Positions 26,492 through 35,015 of a DNA stretch of 64,000 nucleotides are shown here, one piece after another (position 1 is the stretch's first letter; each line of letters begins with the position of its first letter). The DNA is from JAAYBF01 sp963715445 (lineage in GTDB: Bacteria > Actinomycetota > Thermoleophilia > Solirubrobacterales > Thermoleophilaceae). Below the pieces are notes generated by a model, which had not been told where the DNA came from, ran no database searches, and saw only the letters and a list, made by a program, of their open reading frames with translations. Location of the stretch: positions 1,922,001 through 1,986,000 of the forward strand of contig OY970240.1 in assembly GCA_963715445.1 (NCBI GenBank), in the 5' to 3' direction. Made by a program: the position numbers and the translations under genes.

Positions 26492-27708
26492 CAGGCGGCC
26501 TCTCCTTGGATCTTCGCGACGGCACGGCCCGCCGCCTCGTGCAGCGAGACGGTGCGGTCGCAGTACTCGATCCCGTACTTGTCGAGGATCTTGAAGCCCT
26601 CGTCCTCCCAGGCGCCGGGGATCCGGAAGATCGCGACGGTCTCGCCGGGATCCTTGCCGAGCTCGAGGCAGGCCTTGATTACGCCGCGCGCGACGATGTC
26701 GACACGGGTGTTCGAGACGATCGACATCATCACCGCGATCTTCTCGACGCCTTCCTTCTCCAGCACCGCCTTGGCGAGGCCGCATGCCTTGGCGACCGAC
26801 GGGTTGCCGCCAATCTCCGAGTAGTTGGCCGGAGCGCCGCCCTGGGAGCGCACCGCGTCGGTCAGGGTCAGCGAGCCGCCGCCCGCGCCGATCACGAGGC
26901 CGATGTTGCCGTGGAAGCCGGTGTCCTTGCCCTGGATCACGCCGCGGTGGTCGGCCGAGTCGATCTCCTTAACGAGCGCCTCGAACGGGGTCGGCTCGTG
27001 TCCCTCCCGGGTTCCCTCGTCCTCGGCGATGCCGATCGAGGCGAGCACCTTCTTCTGGCGGCCCATCGCCTCGTTCTCCATCTCCATGTGGGCGTCGAGC
27101 GCGACGAAGCTGCCGTCCTCGAGCTGGGCCAGCGGGTTGATCTCCGCGAGGGTCATGTCGCGCTCCTGGAAGAGGCGCGCGAGCCTGGTGAGGATCGGGG
27201 TCAGCTTGTTCAGCTCGCTGCCGGTCACCCCGGCGGCGGCGATCACCTGCTTGGCCTGGAAGTCGGAATAGGGGAGGAGGTTCGAGAAGTGGCCGCGCCC
27301 GACGTGATCGGGATGCTCCTCGGCGACCTGCTCGATGTCGATCCCGCCCATGTCGCTGAACAGCAGGAGCGGCTGCTTGCGCGTGCCGTCCCAGACGACG
27401 CCGGCGTAGTACTCCTGCTTGACCTGGGCCTTCGGGTCCACCAGCACGCCGCGCGGCATGTGGCCGTTGATCTCGAGCACCAGGATGTCCTCGGCGTGGG
27501 CGGCGGCCTCGTCCGGCGTGTCGGCGAACTTGACGCCGCCGGCCTTCATGCGGCCGCCGGTCAGCACCTGGGACTTGATGACGGTGGGTCCGCCGATGTC
27601 CTCGGCGATCTTGCGCGCCTCGTCGGCGGTCTTGGCGAACCCGTACTTGGTGACGGGGATGCCGGCCTGCTCGACGATCTGGCGCGCCTCGTACTCGTAG
27701 AACTTCAA
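26491..27708 (-). CDS. sucC: Succinate-CoA ligase beta subunit (ATP-grasp)
   Basis: A 405-residue protein: KFYEYEARQIVEQAGIPVTK at the start, GGRMKAGGVKFADTPDEA near 50, the ATP-grasp metal site LAEINPLAQLEDGSFVALDA near 192 and the GAGGGSLTLTDAVRSQGG segment near 280. It gives nucleotide specificity and joins SucD in the succinyl-CoA ligase complex. The start codon is TTG at 27708 with GGAG 9 nt upstream, a rare start but with a good Shine-Dalgarno. The 85-nt gap to 27794 is a divergent promoter region. Confidence 0.95.
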   Translation of the reverse strand: MKFYEYEARQIVEQAGIPVTKYGFAKTADEARKIAEDIGGPTVIKSQVLTGGRMKAGGVKFADTPDEAAAHAEDILVLEINGHMPRGVLVDPKAQVKQEYYAGVVWDGTRKQPLLLFSDMGGIDIEQVAEEHPDHVGRGHFSNLLPYSDFQAKQVIAAAGVTGSELNKLTPILTRLARLFQERDMTLAEINPLAQLEDGSFVALDAHMEMENEAMGRQKKVLASIGIAEDEGTREGHEPTPFEALVKEIDSADHRGVIQGKDTGFHGNIGLVIGAGGGSLTLTDAVRSQGGAPANYSEIGGNPSVAKACGLAKAVLEKEGVEKIAVMMSIVSNTRVDIVARGVIKACLELGKDPGETVAIFRIPGAWEDEGFKILDKYGIEYCDRTVSLHEAAGRAVAKIQGEAA

Positions 27709-27793
27709 GTGTGAACTCCGGGTCGGGTCTCAGGGCCTGCGGGGCGCGTGAACCCTACCGGAGCAGGGATACCGCAGCCTGACGCGCGGGACC

Positions 27794-30376
27794 ATGTTGG
27801 CTAGGCTGGTGCGCAAGGTGGTCGAGCGGAGGGGTATCGGCGTGGTGCGAGAAGAAGCGGTTGCTGCCTGCTGCGCGATCTTCCTGGGCTGCCTGGTCTT
27901 CTCCGCTCCGGCGCTGGGCATGGGCGAGCCGTCTCTTGTTCGCAACATCGGTCCCGGGTCCGCGAACGGGGAGATCTTCTCTCTCGCCGAGTTCGAGGAT
28001 CGGTTGTACTTCTCGGCGAACGACGGCACGGGGACCACCGGACGGGAGCTGTGGTCCTCGGACGGGACCGAGGTCGGAACGACCCTGTTCAAGGACATCA
28101 ATCCAGGCGAGGATCCGTCACACCCGATTGGGATGACCGACGCCTTCGGCGAGCTGATCTTCAGGGCGGATGACGGGACCCACGGCGACGAGCCGTGGGC
28201 ATCGGACGGGACTCCCGAGGGCACCGGTCTCGTCACGGACGTCAATCCGGGCCCTCTCGGCTCATCCCCCGACACCCTCACGCTTGCCGAGACCCAGACG
28301 TACTTCCGTGCCTACGACGGCGCGGACTACGGGCTGTGGGTCTACGAGGGTTCACCGGGCGAGACGACGCTGGTGAAGAGCTTCGAATCCGAGTGGCCCA
28401 GCGTCCAAGGGCCCATGGTCACGGTTGGCGACACGGTGTACTTCGGGGGCGACGATGGGACAGGCCTCAAGCTCTGGAAGTCGGACGGGACGGATGTCGG
28501 TACGGAGCCGGTCTCCAGCGATGTCTTCCTCGGCGTGACGCCGCTCGTCTGGGCGGACGGCAAGCTCTTCTTCGCCGGTTGGACGGGGCCCTTCGGGTCC
28601 GAGCTCTGGGTCTATGACGCCGCCGAAGGCGAGATCACGATGTTGGACGACATCGAGCAGGGGCCGACGTGGGGCCTGCCGCTCATCCCGAGCGCCGTCG
28701 AGGTCGATGGGATGGTCCTGTTCACCGCCAGCGACGGCGGCCCCGCCACCACGCTCTGGAGAACGGATGGGACCCCAGAGGGAACGACGCAGGTCGAGGA
28801 CGGCGTAGGAGTGCTCGGGGCGCTGACCGTCGTCGACGGGGTGGCGTACTTCGTCGGGGGTGACGGCGGCGGCACCGGCACCGAGCTGTGGAGATCGAAC
28901 GGCACAGCAGCCGGCACCAGGATCGTCGAGGACATCGATAGCGGGTTGGACTCGTCCATGCCCGAGCAGCTGACGGCGATCGACGACCTGCTCTTCTTCT
29001 CCGGCAACAACGGCGTGCACGGCTACGAGCCTTGGGTGTCGGATGGCACCAAGGCCGGCACGAGGATGGTCGCCGACATCAACGAGGGCGATGCCGAAAG
29101 CTCCAGCCCGACGGAGTTCACGCAGGTCGGCGACGCCGTCTTCTTCGTCGCGGAGACCGCGGCGGCGGGCAGGGAGCTCTGGATCCTCGGGTTCCCGATG
29201 CCTGTCGGCGACGCTGCGACGGTTTCGGAGGATGCCGCCGCGACACAGATCGACGTGCTTGACAACGACGCGAATCCGGGTGGTGACACGCTCTCGGTCG
29301 ACTCGGTCACGCAGCCCGCGAACGGCACGGTGACGATCATCGGTGGAGGAACCGGACTGACGTACCGGCCCCACGCCGGCTACTGCAACGACGGCGCCCC
29401 GACCGACGACTTCACGTACACGCTTTCGCCGGGCGACGCCACCGCGACGGTCGAGGTGACGGTGTCGTGCGTCGACGATCTTCCGACGGCGGTCGATGAC
29501 GCGCCGACGCTGACGGAGGACGCGCAGGCGACGGCGGTCAACGTTCTCGGAAACGACACGGACACGGACGGCGGCCCGGTCTCGGTCACCTCGGTTACGC
29601 AGCCCGGGAACGGCACGGTGGCGATCACCGGGGGAGGGTCCGGCCTGACGTACCGACCGGATGCGAACTACTGCAGCCAGGGCGGTGCGACCGACGACTT
29701 CACGTACGCCTTGTCGCCGGGCGGCGACATGGCGACGGTCGAGGTGACGGTGACCTGTGTCGAAGATCCGCCGGTGGCGGTGGACGACTCGTCGACGGTG
29801 GCCGAGGACGCTGCCTCGACCGCCATCGCGGTCTTGGCGAACGACACGGATGTGGACGGGGGCGCTCCGAAGTCGGTGGCTTCCGTGACGCAGCCCGTGA
29901 ACGGCTCGGTGACCATCGCCGATGGAGGGTCCGGCCTCGCCTACCGACCGGACGCGAACTACTGCAACGAGGGCGCCACTGCCGACACCTTCACATACTC
30001 CCTGTCACCAGGTGGGGACACCGCCACTGTGGCCGTGCGGGTGTCCTGCGTCGCCGACCCGGGGACCGCGATCGCCGCCCGTACCGCGAATGTGAAGGAG
30101 GGCGTGGCGCGGCTGAAGGTCCGCTGCCGCGGCGAGGGCCGCTGCAAGGGGCGCGCCACCCTCACGGCGCAGGTCCGGCGCGGCAAGCGGACCGTTCGCG
30201 TGGTGCTCGGCGCCAAGCGCTTCTCCATCGCTGCCGGGAAGTCCAAGACCGTGCGCATCCGCCTGAACCGCGCGGGCCGCTCGCGCCTGGCCAAGGCGTC
30301 GTCGGGTCGCCTGCGCGTCAAGCTGCGCGGCGGCGGCGTCAAGCCGCGCGCAGTCGTGCTGAAGAAAGCCGGCTGA
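27794..30376 (+). CDS. Large secreted ELWxxDGT-repeat / tandem-95 repeat protein
   Basis: An 860-residue extracellular protein. A signal peptide is visible in VAACCAIFLGCLVFSAPALG (residues about 24-43). Residues about 45-460 are repeats of the ELWxxDGT type, for example GRELWSSDGTEVGT, GDEPWASDGTPEGT, ATTLWRTDGTPEGT and GTELWRSNGTAAGT, which form a beta-propeller-like fold. Residues about 465-754 hold three ~97-residue Ig-like tandem-95 repeats. The C-terminal ~100 residues are basic, with CRGEGRCKG and RLKVRCR motifs common at the end of Thermoleophilia exported proteins. No catalytic site is seen; adhesion or surface-layer function is likely. The true start may be GTG 27818 or 27842 rather than ATG 27794. 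Confidence 0.85.
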   Translation: MLARLVRKVVERRGIGVVREEAVAACCAIFLGCLVFSAPALGMGEPSLVRNIGPGSANGEIFSLAEFEDRLYFSANDGTGTTGRELWSSDGTEVGTTLFKDINPGEDPSHPIGMTDAFGELIFRADDGTHGDEPWASDGTPEGTGLVTDVNPGPLGSSPDTLTLAETQTYFRAYDGADYGLWVYEGSPGETTLVKSFESEWPSVQGPMVTVGDTVYFGGDDGTGLKLWKSDGTDVGTEPVSSDVFLGVTPLVWADGKLFFAGWTGPFGSELWVYDAAEGEITMLDDIEQGPTWGLPLIPSAVEVDGMVLFTASDGGPATTLWRTDGTPEGTTQVEDGVGVLGALTVVDGVAYFVGGDGGGTGTELWRSNGTAAGTRIVEDIDSGLDSSMPEQLTAIDDLLFFSGNNGVHGYEPWVSDGTKAGTRMVADINEGDAESSSPTEFTQVGDAVFFVAETAAAGRELWILGFPMPVGDAATVSEDAAATQIDVLDNDANPGGDTLSVDSVTQPANGTVTIIGGGTGLTYRPHAGYCNDGAPTDDFTYTLSPGDATATVEVTVSCVDDLPTAVDDAPTLTEDAQATAVNVLGNDTDTDGGPVSVTSVTQPGNGTVAITGGGSGLTYRPDANYCSQGGATDDFTYALSPGGDMATVEVTVTCVEDPPVAVDDSSTVAEDAASTAIAVLANDTDVDGGAPKSVASVTQPVNGSVTIADGGSGLAYRPDANYCNEGATADTFTYSLSPGGDTATVAVRVSCVADPGTAIAARTANVKEGVARLKVRCRGEGRCKGRATLTAQVRRGKRTVRVVLGAKRFSIAAGKSKTVRIRLNRAGRSRLAKASSGRLRVKLRGGGVKPRAVVLKKAG
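29190..30057 (+). repeat. Three tandem ~97-residue Ig-like repeats inside the ELWxxDGT protein
   Basis: Three units (about 29190-29480, 29480-29770, 29770-30057) each carry a D-acidic opening (VSEDAA, LTEDAQ, VAEDAA), a VLxND block, SVTQPxNGTV, GLTYRPxAxYC and a final Cys in VSCV or VTCV. The two Cys per unit could form a disulphide. The DNA is also similar, for example around CGCAGCCC-n-GAACGGC, so recombination between units is possible. Confidence 0.85.
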
Positions 30377-30399
30377 GCGGCGAGCGGAGCGGTCGCCGC
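30377..30399. terminator. Hairpin between convergent genes
   Basis: GCGGCGA (30377-30383) pairs with TCGCCGC (30393-30399) around a 9-nt loop. It sits exactly between the stops of the repeat protein and the convergent lyase gene, so it may end transcription from both sides. No T run is present. Confidence 0.45.
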
Positions 30400-31469
30400 T
30401 AGCCGGCGACCGGCTCGAAGCCGTAGGACGCGGCGAGCTCGGGGTCCTTCTTGGCGAGCATCTCGGCCAGGCCGACCATCACCTTGCACTGCTTCCAGGT
30501 GGCGTCGTCCTGCATCTTGCCGTCGATCATGTGCACGCCGCGGCCGTCCGGGATGGCCTCGATCACCTTCTTGGCGAACTTGACCTCGTCCGGGTCCGGC
30601 GAGAAGACGCGCTTGGCGATGTCGATCTGCACGGGGTGCAGCGACCAGGCGCCGACGCAGCCGAGCAGGAACGCCGCGCGGAACTGCGCCTCGCAGCCCT
30701 CGACGTCCTTGATGTCGCCGTAGGGGCCGTAGAAGGGGAGGAGGCCCGCGGAGGTGCAGGCGTCCACCATGCGCGCGATCGAGTAGTGCCAGGGGTCCTG
30801 CTGCGCGGTTGCGCGCGGGGCCTCCGGGTTGTCGGGATCGGGATCGTTGATGACCCGGTAGCCGGGGTGGCCGCCGCCGACGCGGGTGGTCTTCATCCGG
30901 CGCGAGGCGGCGAGGTCGGCAGGGCCGAAGCTCATGCCCTGCATGCGCGGGCTGGCGGTGGCGATCTCCTCCAGGTTCACGACGCCCATGCCGGTCTCGA
31001 GGATCGCGTGGATCAGGATCGGGCGCTGAACGCCCGCCTTCGCCTCCAGCTGGGCGAGCAGGCGGTCGACGTAGTGGATGTCCCAGGCGCCCTCGACCTT
31101 CGGGACCATGATGGTCTCGAGCTTGTCGCCGATCTCGCCGACGAGGCGGGTCAGGTCGTCGAGCACCCACGGGCTCTCGAGCGAGTTGACACGCACCCAG
31201 AGAGCGGTGTCGCCGAGCTCCATGTCGCGGCCTACGGTGATCAGGCCCTCGCGTGCGGCCTCCTTGCGGTCGACCGGCACCGCGTCCTCGAGGTTGCCGA
31301 GCAGGATGTCGACCTTGCTCGCGATGTCGGGCGCCTTGGCGACCATCTTCTCGTTCGAGAAGTCGAGGAAGTGGATCATCCGCGATGGCTTGAACGGCAC
31401 GTCGTGGATCGGGTCCGGCGCGCCGGTTGCAAGGGGCTTGAAGAAGTCACGTGGATTGCGCATGGGCAC
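30399..31469 (-). CDS. HpcH/HpaI-type CoA ester lyase, probable beta-methylmalyl-CoA/malyl-CoA lyase
   Basis: A 356-residue CitE-like TIM-barrel lyase. Motifs: LLGNLEDAVPVDRKEAAREG (metal-binding Asp and substrate Arg region) near 55-75, IMVPKVEGAWDI near 118, HAILETGMGVVNLEEIA with the metal-binding Glu near 155, QGMSFGPADLAASRRM near 177 and GAWSLHPVQIDIAKRVFSP near 275. The length exceeds simple CitE proteins and suits malyl-CoA lyases. It would cleave beta-methylmalyl-CoA to glyoxylate and propionyl-CoA and condense or cleave malyl-CoA. It is divergent from a MaoC hydratase gene and belongs with the ccr and ecm genes of the window. Confidence 0.87.
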   Translation of the reverse strand: MPMRNPRDFFKPLATGAPDPIHDVPFKPSRMIHFLDFSNEKMVAKAPDIASKVDILLGNLEDAVPVDRKEAAREGLITVGRDMELGDTALWVRVNSLESPWVLDDLTRLVGEIGDKLETIMVPKVEGAWDIHYVDRLLAQLEAKAGVQRPILIHAILETGMGVVNLEEIATASPRMQGMSFGPADLAASRRMKTTRVGGGHPGYRVINDPDPDNPEAPRATAQQDPWHYSIARMVDACTSAGLLPFYGPYGDIKDVEGCEAQFRAAFLLGCVGAWSLHPVQIDIAKRVFSPDPDEVKFAKKVIEAIPDGRGVHMIDGKMQDDATWKQCKVMVGLAEMLAKKDPELAASYGFEPVAG

Positions 31470-31538
31470 CGGAATCTATCGACGGCTAGCATTCCGCGCC
31501 TTCCGATTGACTGACCGATCAACCGACTTGAGGAGCAC

Positions 31539-32042
31539 ATGACCGTAGACACAGATCAGGCGACGCGCGAAGCCTCGGGAGCCCGTCCCTACGGGCGCTA
31601 CCTGGAGGACTTCGAGCTCGGCGCCGTCTACAAGCACTGGCCGGCGAAGACCGTGACCGAGGCGGACGACCACATGTTCTGCCTGATCACGATGAACCAC
31701 CACCCGCTGCACATCAACGACGTGTACGCCAAGCAGTCGCAGCAGGGCCGCAACGTCGTGGTCGGGCCGCTCGTCTACTCGCTGGCGCTGGGCATGTCCG
31801 TCGGCGACGTCTCAGGCAAGGCGATCGCCAACCTGGCCACCGACGACCTCTCGCACCCTGCGCCGGTCTTCCACGGCGACACGCTCTTCTGCGAGTCGGA
31901 GGTGCTCGAGATCCGGCCTTCCAAGTCCAAGCTGGACCGGGGCATCGTCCGCGTCCACACCCGCGTGCTCAACCAGGACGGCGTCCTGGTCGCCGAGTTC
32001 AAGCGCTCGGTGCTCGTGCCGCGCCGCGAGCCTGGGGCCTAG
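31539..32042 (+). CDS. MaoC-family hydratase, probable mesaconyl-CoA hydratase
   Basis: A 167-residue hot-dog-fold protein. YLEDFELGAVYKHWPAKTVTEADD opens the MaoC domain, MNHHPLHINDVYA carries the hydratase-2 catalytic region (Asp/His), GPLVYSLALGMSVGD and the C-terminal VLNQDGVLVAEFKR are family-typical. Hydration of mesaconyl-CoA to beta-methylmalyl-CoA is inferred because the gene is divergent from the malyl-CoA lyase-like gene and the EMC enzymes are in the same window; other enoyl-CoA hydratase roles remain possible. The GAGGAG Shine-Dalgarno lies 5-6 nt before ATG 31539. Confidence 0.83.
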   Translation: MTVDTDQATREASGARPYGRYLEDFELGAVYKHWPAKTVTEADDHMFCLITMNHHPLHINDVYAKQSQQGRNVVVGPLVYSLALGMSVGDVSGKAIANLATDDLSHPAPVFHGDTLFCESEVLEIRPSKSKLDRGIVRVHTRVLNQDGVLVAEFKRSVLVPRREPGA

Positions 32043-32067
32043 CGCCTACGACGCCAGACGGGAACCG

Positions 32068-33063
32068 CTACCGGACGTACTCGTCGGTTCGGTAGCGGTG
32101 GAGGTTCTCGCTGATGTAGTCGACCGTGCGCGAGAGTCCCTCGCGCAGCTCGATCGTAGGCTCCCAGCCGATCAGGTCCTTGGCCAGGTCCGGTCCTGAG
32201 ATCAGCCGCAGGACCTCGCTGGCCGGGGGCCGGACGCGGTTGCTGTCGAGCTGCACCTCGAGCTCGCGGCCGATGATCTCTCCGACCAGCTTCACGATGT
32301 CGCCGATCGAGACGTCGTAGCCGGTGCCCAGCTGCACCGTGCGCCCCACGGCCTGATCGCCGGCTGTCGCGGCCGCGACGAAGCCGGCCGCGGTGTCGGT
32401 GACGAAGGTCATGTCGCGACGCGGGTCGAGCGAGCCGAGCTGAAGCGGGCCGCCCGCGAGGGCCTGGCTGATGATCGTCGGGATCACCGCGCGCGCCGAC
32501 TGGAACGGTCCGAAGGTGTTGAAGGGCCGCAGCACGACGGTCGGGAGCTCGAACGAGCGGTTGTAGGAGTCCACGAGCTTGTCCGCTCCCAGCTTGCTCG
32601 CCGCATAGGGCGACTGCGGCTCGAGCGGGTGATCCTCGGTGATCGGAATCACCTGCGCCGTGCCGTAGACCTCGCTGGTCGAGGTGTGGACCACTCGCTG
32701 CACGCCTGCGTCCAGTGCCGCCTGGACGACGTTGAACGTGCCGAGCACGTTGGTCTCGAAGAAGTCGCGCGGGTTGAGGTAGGAGTAGGGGATGGCGATC
32801 TGAGCTGCGAGGTGGAAGACCACGTCGACGCCCTCGATCGCCCGTGCGACCGACTCGAGGTCCCGGATGTCGCCGAGTATCACCTCTACCTGGCCGGACA
32901 CCTCCGGATCGAGCCAATCGAGCGTCCCGCGCTCGTTCCGCGAGTTGTAGCGAGCCAGGCCGCGCACCTCAGCGCCCTGACGCACGAGCATCTCGGTCAG
33001 GTGGCCCCCGATGAAGCCCCCTGCCCCTGTCACGAGGGCTTTGCGCCCAGCCAAGTCAGACAT
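32068..33063 (-). CDS. NAD-dependent nucleotide-sugar epimerase/4,6-dehydratase (extended SDR)
   Basis: A 331-residue extended short-chain dehydrogenase. The NAD motif ALVTGAGGFIGGHLTEML is at residues 9-26, GVDVVFHLAAQIAIPYSY near 80, Ser of the catalytic triad in STSEVYG near 125 and YxxxK in PYAASKLGADKL near 153. The sequence is most like LegB-type UDP-sugar 4,6-dehydratases or GDP-mannose-type enzymes, but the substrate cannot be fixed. It supplies modified sugars, possibly with the DegT aminotransferase at 47454. A TAAGGT box (complement of 33072-33077) 8 nt before the ATG points to a leaderless transcript. Confidence 0.88.
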   Translation of the reverse strand: MSDLAGRKALVTGAGGFIGGHLTEMLVRQGAEVRGLARYNSRNERGTLDWLDPEVSGQVEVILGDIRDLESVARAIEGVDVVFHLAAQIAIPYSYLNPRDFFETNVLGTFNVVQAALDAGVQRVVHTSTSEVYGTAQVIPITEDHPLEPQSPYAASKLGADKLVDSYNRSFELPTVVLRPFNTFGPFQSARAVIPTIISQALAGGPLQLGSLDPRRDMTFVTDTAAGFVAAATAGDQAVGRTVQLGTGYDVSIGDIVKLVGEIIGRELEVQLDSNRVRPPASEVLRLISGPDLAKDLIGWEPTIELREGLSRTVDYISENLHRYRTDEYVR

Positions 33064-33071
33064 GGCGTGGA

Positions 33072-33077
33072 ACCTTA
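33072..33077 (-). promoter_or_regulatory. -10 box of a leaderless promoter (TAAGGT)
   Basis: On the minus strand TAAGGT ends 8 nt before the epimerase ATG at 33063, with no Shine-Dalgarno between them. Confidence 0.45.
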
Positions 33078-33112
33078 GCTTTCTTGCGAGGTATCCGAAC
33101 CCGAGGGCTCGG

Positions 33113-33574
33113 CTAGTGGCTGCCGAACTGGGCTGTCCAGACCGTTGCGCGCCGGCTGCCGAAGTATCCGGCGGCTCGGCCGATGCCGACGTAGTCGAAC
33201 GCGGGGTTCAGCAGGAGAGCGGAGTGTCCGGAGGAGTTGCGCCATTGCCCGAGCGGCGATCGACGCATCTGCAGCCTCCAGCCGTAGTGATAGGCGATTG
33301 TCTCGCCCAGTAGACGGAAGCGAGAGCTGGCCTGGATGGACGAGGCGTGGCTGAAGTTGTCGGTCACGACCAGCCGGCGCGACCAGGCGCGAGCACTGCG
33401 GTTGAGGCTCGCCGACATCTTGAGCGGGCCGACGCCGTGGGCCGAGCGGAACTTGTTGATCCCATTGATCAACCGCGGTACAGCGCCGGGCTCGTGCTTG
33501 CGTGCCACAACCTGAGAAGGAAGAAGGAGCAGCGCGACGAACACCAAGCTGATGGGGTAGGCCAGTCTCCGCAT
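33113..33574 (-). CDS. Secreted CAP-domain (SCP/PR1-like) protein
   Basis: A 153-residue exported protein. The N-terminus RRLAYPISLVFVALLLLPSQ is a signal peptide. The CAP domain shows INGINKFRSAHGVGPLKMS, LNRSARAWSRRLVVTDNFSH with the conserved His, GETIAYHYG and a final NPAFDYVGIGRA with WTAQFG. Such proteins are extracellular and of unclear activity. ATG 33574 is preferred to the TTG one codon earlier. The gene lies between the epimerase and a Wzy-like gene on the same strand. Confidence 0.85.
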   Translation of the reverse strand: MRRLAYPISLVFVALLLLPSQVVARKHEPGAVPRLINGINKFRSAHGVGPLKMSASLNRSARAWSRRLVVTDNFSHASSIQASSRFRLLGETIAYHYGWRLQMRRSPLGQWRNSSGHSALLLNPAFDYVGIGRAAGYFGSRRATVWTAQFGSH

Positions 33575-33614
33575 CAAGTCGTGGCACGCTAACAGAGAGC
33601 CCCGACGGGATTGC

Positions 33615-34970
33615 CTAAATGCGCGCTCTTCCCGCTCTTTGCGGCATTTTTACGCGCGAGCCTGCCCATATGAGCGCCGCGACCAGCCAGAGGTGGCGCC
33701 AGTGGAGGGTGTCGATCACCATCGACTCGACGACCAGCCCGAGCCAGGCGCCCAGCAGGGCGGCCGAGCTGATGCCGTAGGTATCCCTTCCGAGGATGGC
33801 GTTGCGCAGCGCCAGCACGAGCGTCCCCAGCACCAGCGCGAGGATCACCAGCAGACCTACCAGCCCCTGCTCCGAGAAGACCCGGATGTAGAGGTTGTGG
33901 GTCGGATGGGGGGCGATCACCTCGAACTGGCCCGGCCCGATGCCCAGCGGATGGGTCTGCCCGTACTCGATGCCCCGTCGCTGGGCGGCGAAGCGCTCGA
34001 CGTCATAGCTCTGCTCCTGGGCCCGCTGCTGGAGGAAGTCGAGCGATCCCGTTGCCGATGTCGCACCGAAGACGGCGAGCCCGCCGATCGTCATCACCAC
34101 CAGGAGGGTCATCGCCTGTCGTCCGCCGCCCCGCCGCAGGGCGGTGATGCCGAGCATCACGACCACTCCGAGGACGAAGTTGAGGTAGGCGCCGCGGGAG
34201 TAGGAGAAGAACAGCCCGAGCGCGAGGACGAACAGCAACGCCAGCTTGGTCAGTCGGCCTGAGCGCAGCAGCTTGGGCGCCAGCAGCTCGTCGACCAGGA
34301 TCAGCATGATCGGGATCAGGAACGGCGCGTAGACGTTCGGGTCCTCGAACAGCGCCTTCGCGCGCAGCCCGCCGTTGTTCATGAGCTCGCTGCCGGGGAA
34401 GGCGAAGAACAGCGACACCGAGCCGAGCACGGCCGACGCCAGGGCGGCCAGCAGGTACATGCGCACGGTCAGGCGAGCTCGTCGCTCGGAATCGAGATAG
34501 CCGGCGAACCAGATCGCGAAGACCGCCAGGTAGGCCGTGATCGCGAAGAACATCACGGCGCGCACGGGATCCGTCGCCTCGATGATCGACAGGGTGTTGA
34601 TGGTCAGCAGGGCGCCTACGAGCACCACCATCGAGAGCGGGGCGCCCTCGAGGTGGAAGCGGCCGGTCACGAGCGCGACGGCCATCACGATCCCGAAGAC
34701 GGCGTCCGGTGGCGCGGGCTCCACCTGCACGACCCCGATCAGCAGCAGCCCGAGCGCGACGGCCGCGTCGTAACGGGCCACCGCGAGCGCAAGGACGATG
34801 CCGAGGCCGACGCAACCGGCGATGACTATCAGCCAAGAGGGCTGATAGCGCTGGAGCGCAATCGCGAGGATCGTGGCCCCGAGCAGGACGCCGATCGCCC
34901 CGGCAAACGCCACCGCGCCGCGTTGGAAGGTCGGTGCCCGCAGCTCGGCTCGAGTGAGCGCCTGGCTCAT
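33615..34970 (-). CDS. O-antigen ligase/Wzy-type polymerase
   Basis: A 451-residue polytopic protein with about 11-12 helices and the Wzy_C-type signature in the second half: FSYSRGAYLNFVLGVVVML near residue 255, then GQTHPLGIGPGQFEVIAPHPTHNLYIRVFSEQGLVG near 335-372. It joins glycan repeat units on a lipid carrier or transfers polymer to a lipid acceptor outside the cytoplasmic membrane. It belongs to the same minus-strand group as the GT4 gene upstream. A second Wzy-like protein is encoded at 44693. Confidence 0.88.
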   Translation of the reverse strand: MSQALTRAELRAPTFQRGAVAFAGAIGVLLGATILAIALQRYQPSWLIVIAGCVGLGIVLALAVARYDAAVALGLLLIGVVQVEPAPPDAVFGIVMAVALVTGRFHLEGAPLSMVVLVGALLTINTLSIIEATDPVRAVMFFAITAYLAVFAIWFAGYLDSERRARLTVRMYLLAALASAVLGSVSLFFAFPGSELMNNGGLRAKALFEDPNVYAPFLIPIMLILVDELLAPKLLRSGRLTKLALLFVLALGLFFSYSRGAYLNFVLGVVVMLGITALRRGGGRQAMTLLVVMTIGGLAVFGATSATGSLDFLQQRAQEQSYDVERFAAQRRGIEYGQTHPLGIGPGQFEVIAPHPTHNLYIRVFSEQGLVGLLVILALVLGTLVLALRNAILGRDTYGISSAALLGAWLGLVVESMVIDTLHWRHLWLVAALIWAGSRVKMPQRAGRARI

Positions 34971-35015
34971 GGCTGTCTGGCTCGGTCGGTCACCACGTCG
35001 CTCCCGCGCGAGAAA

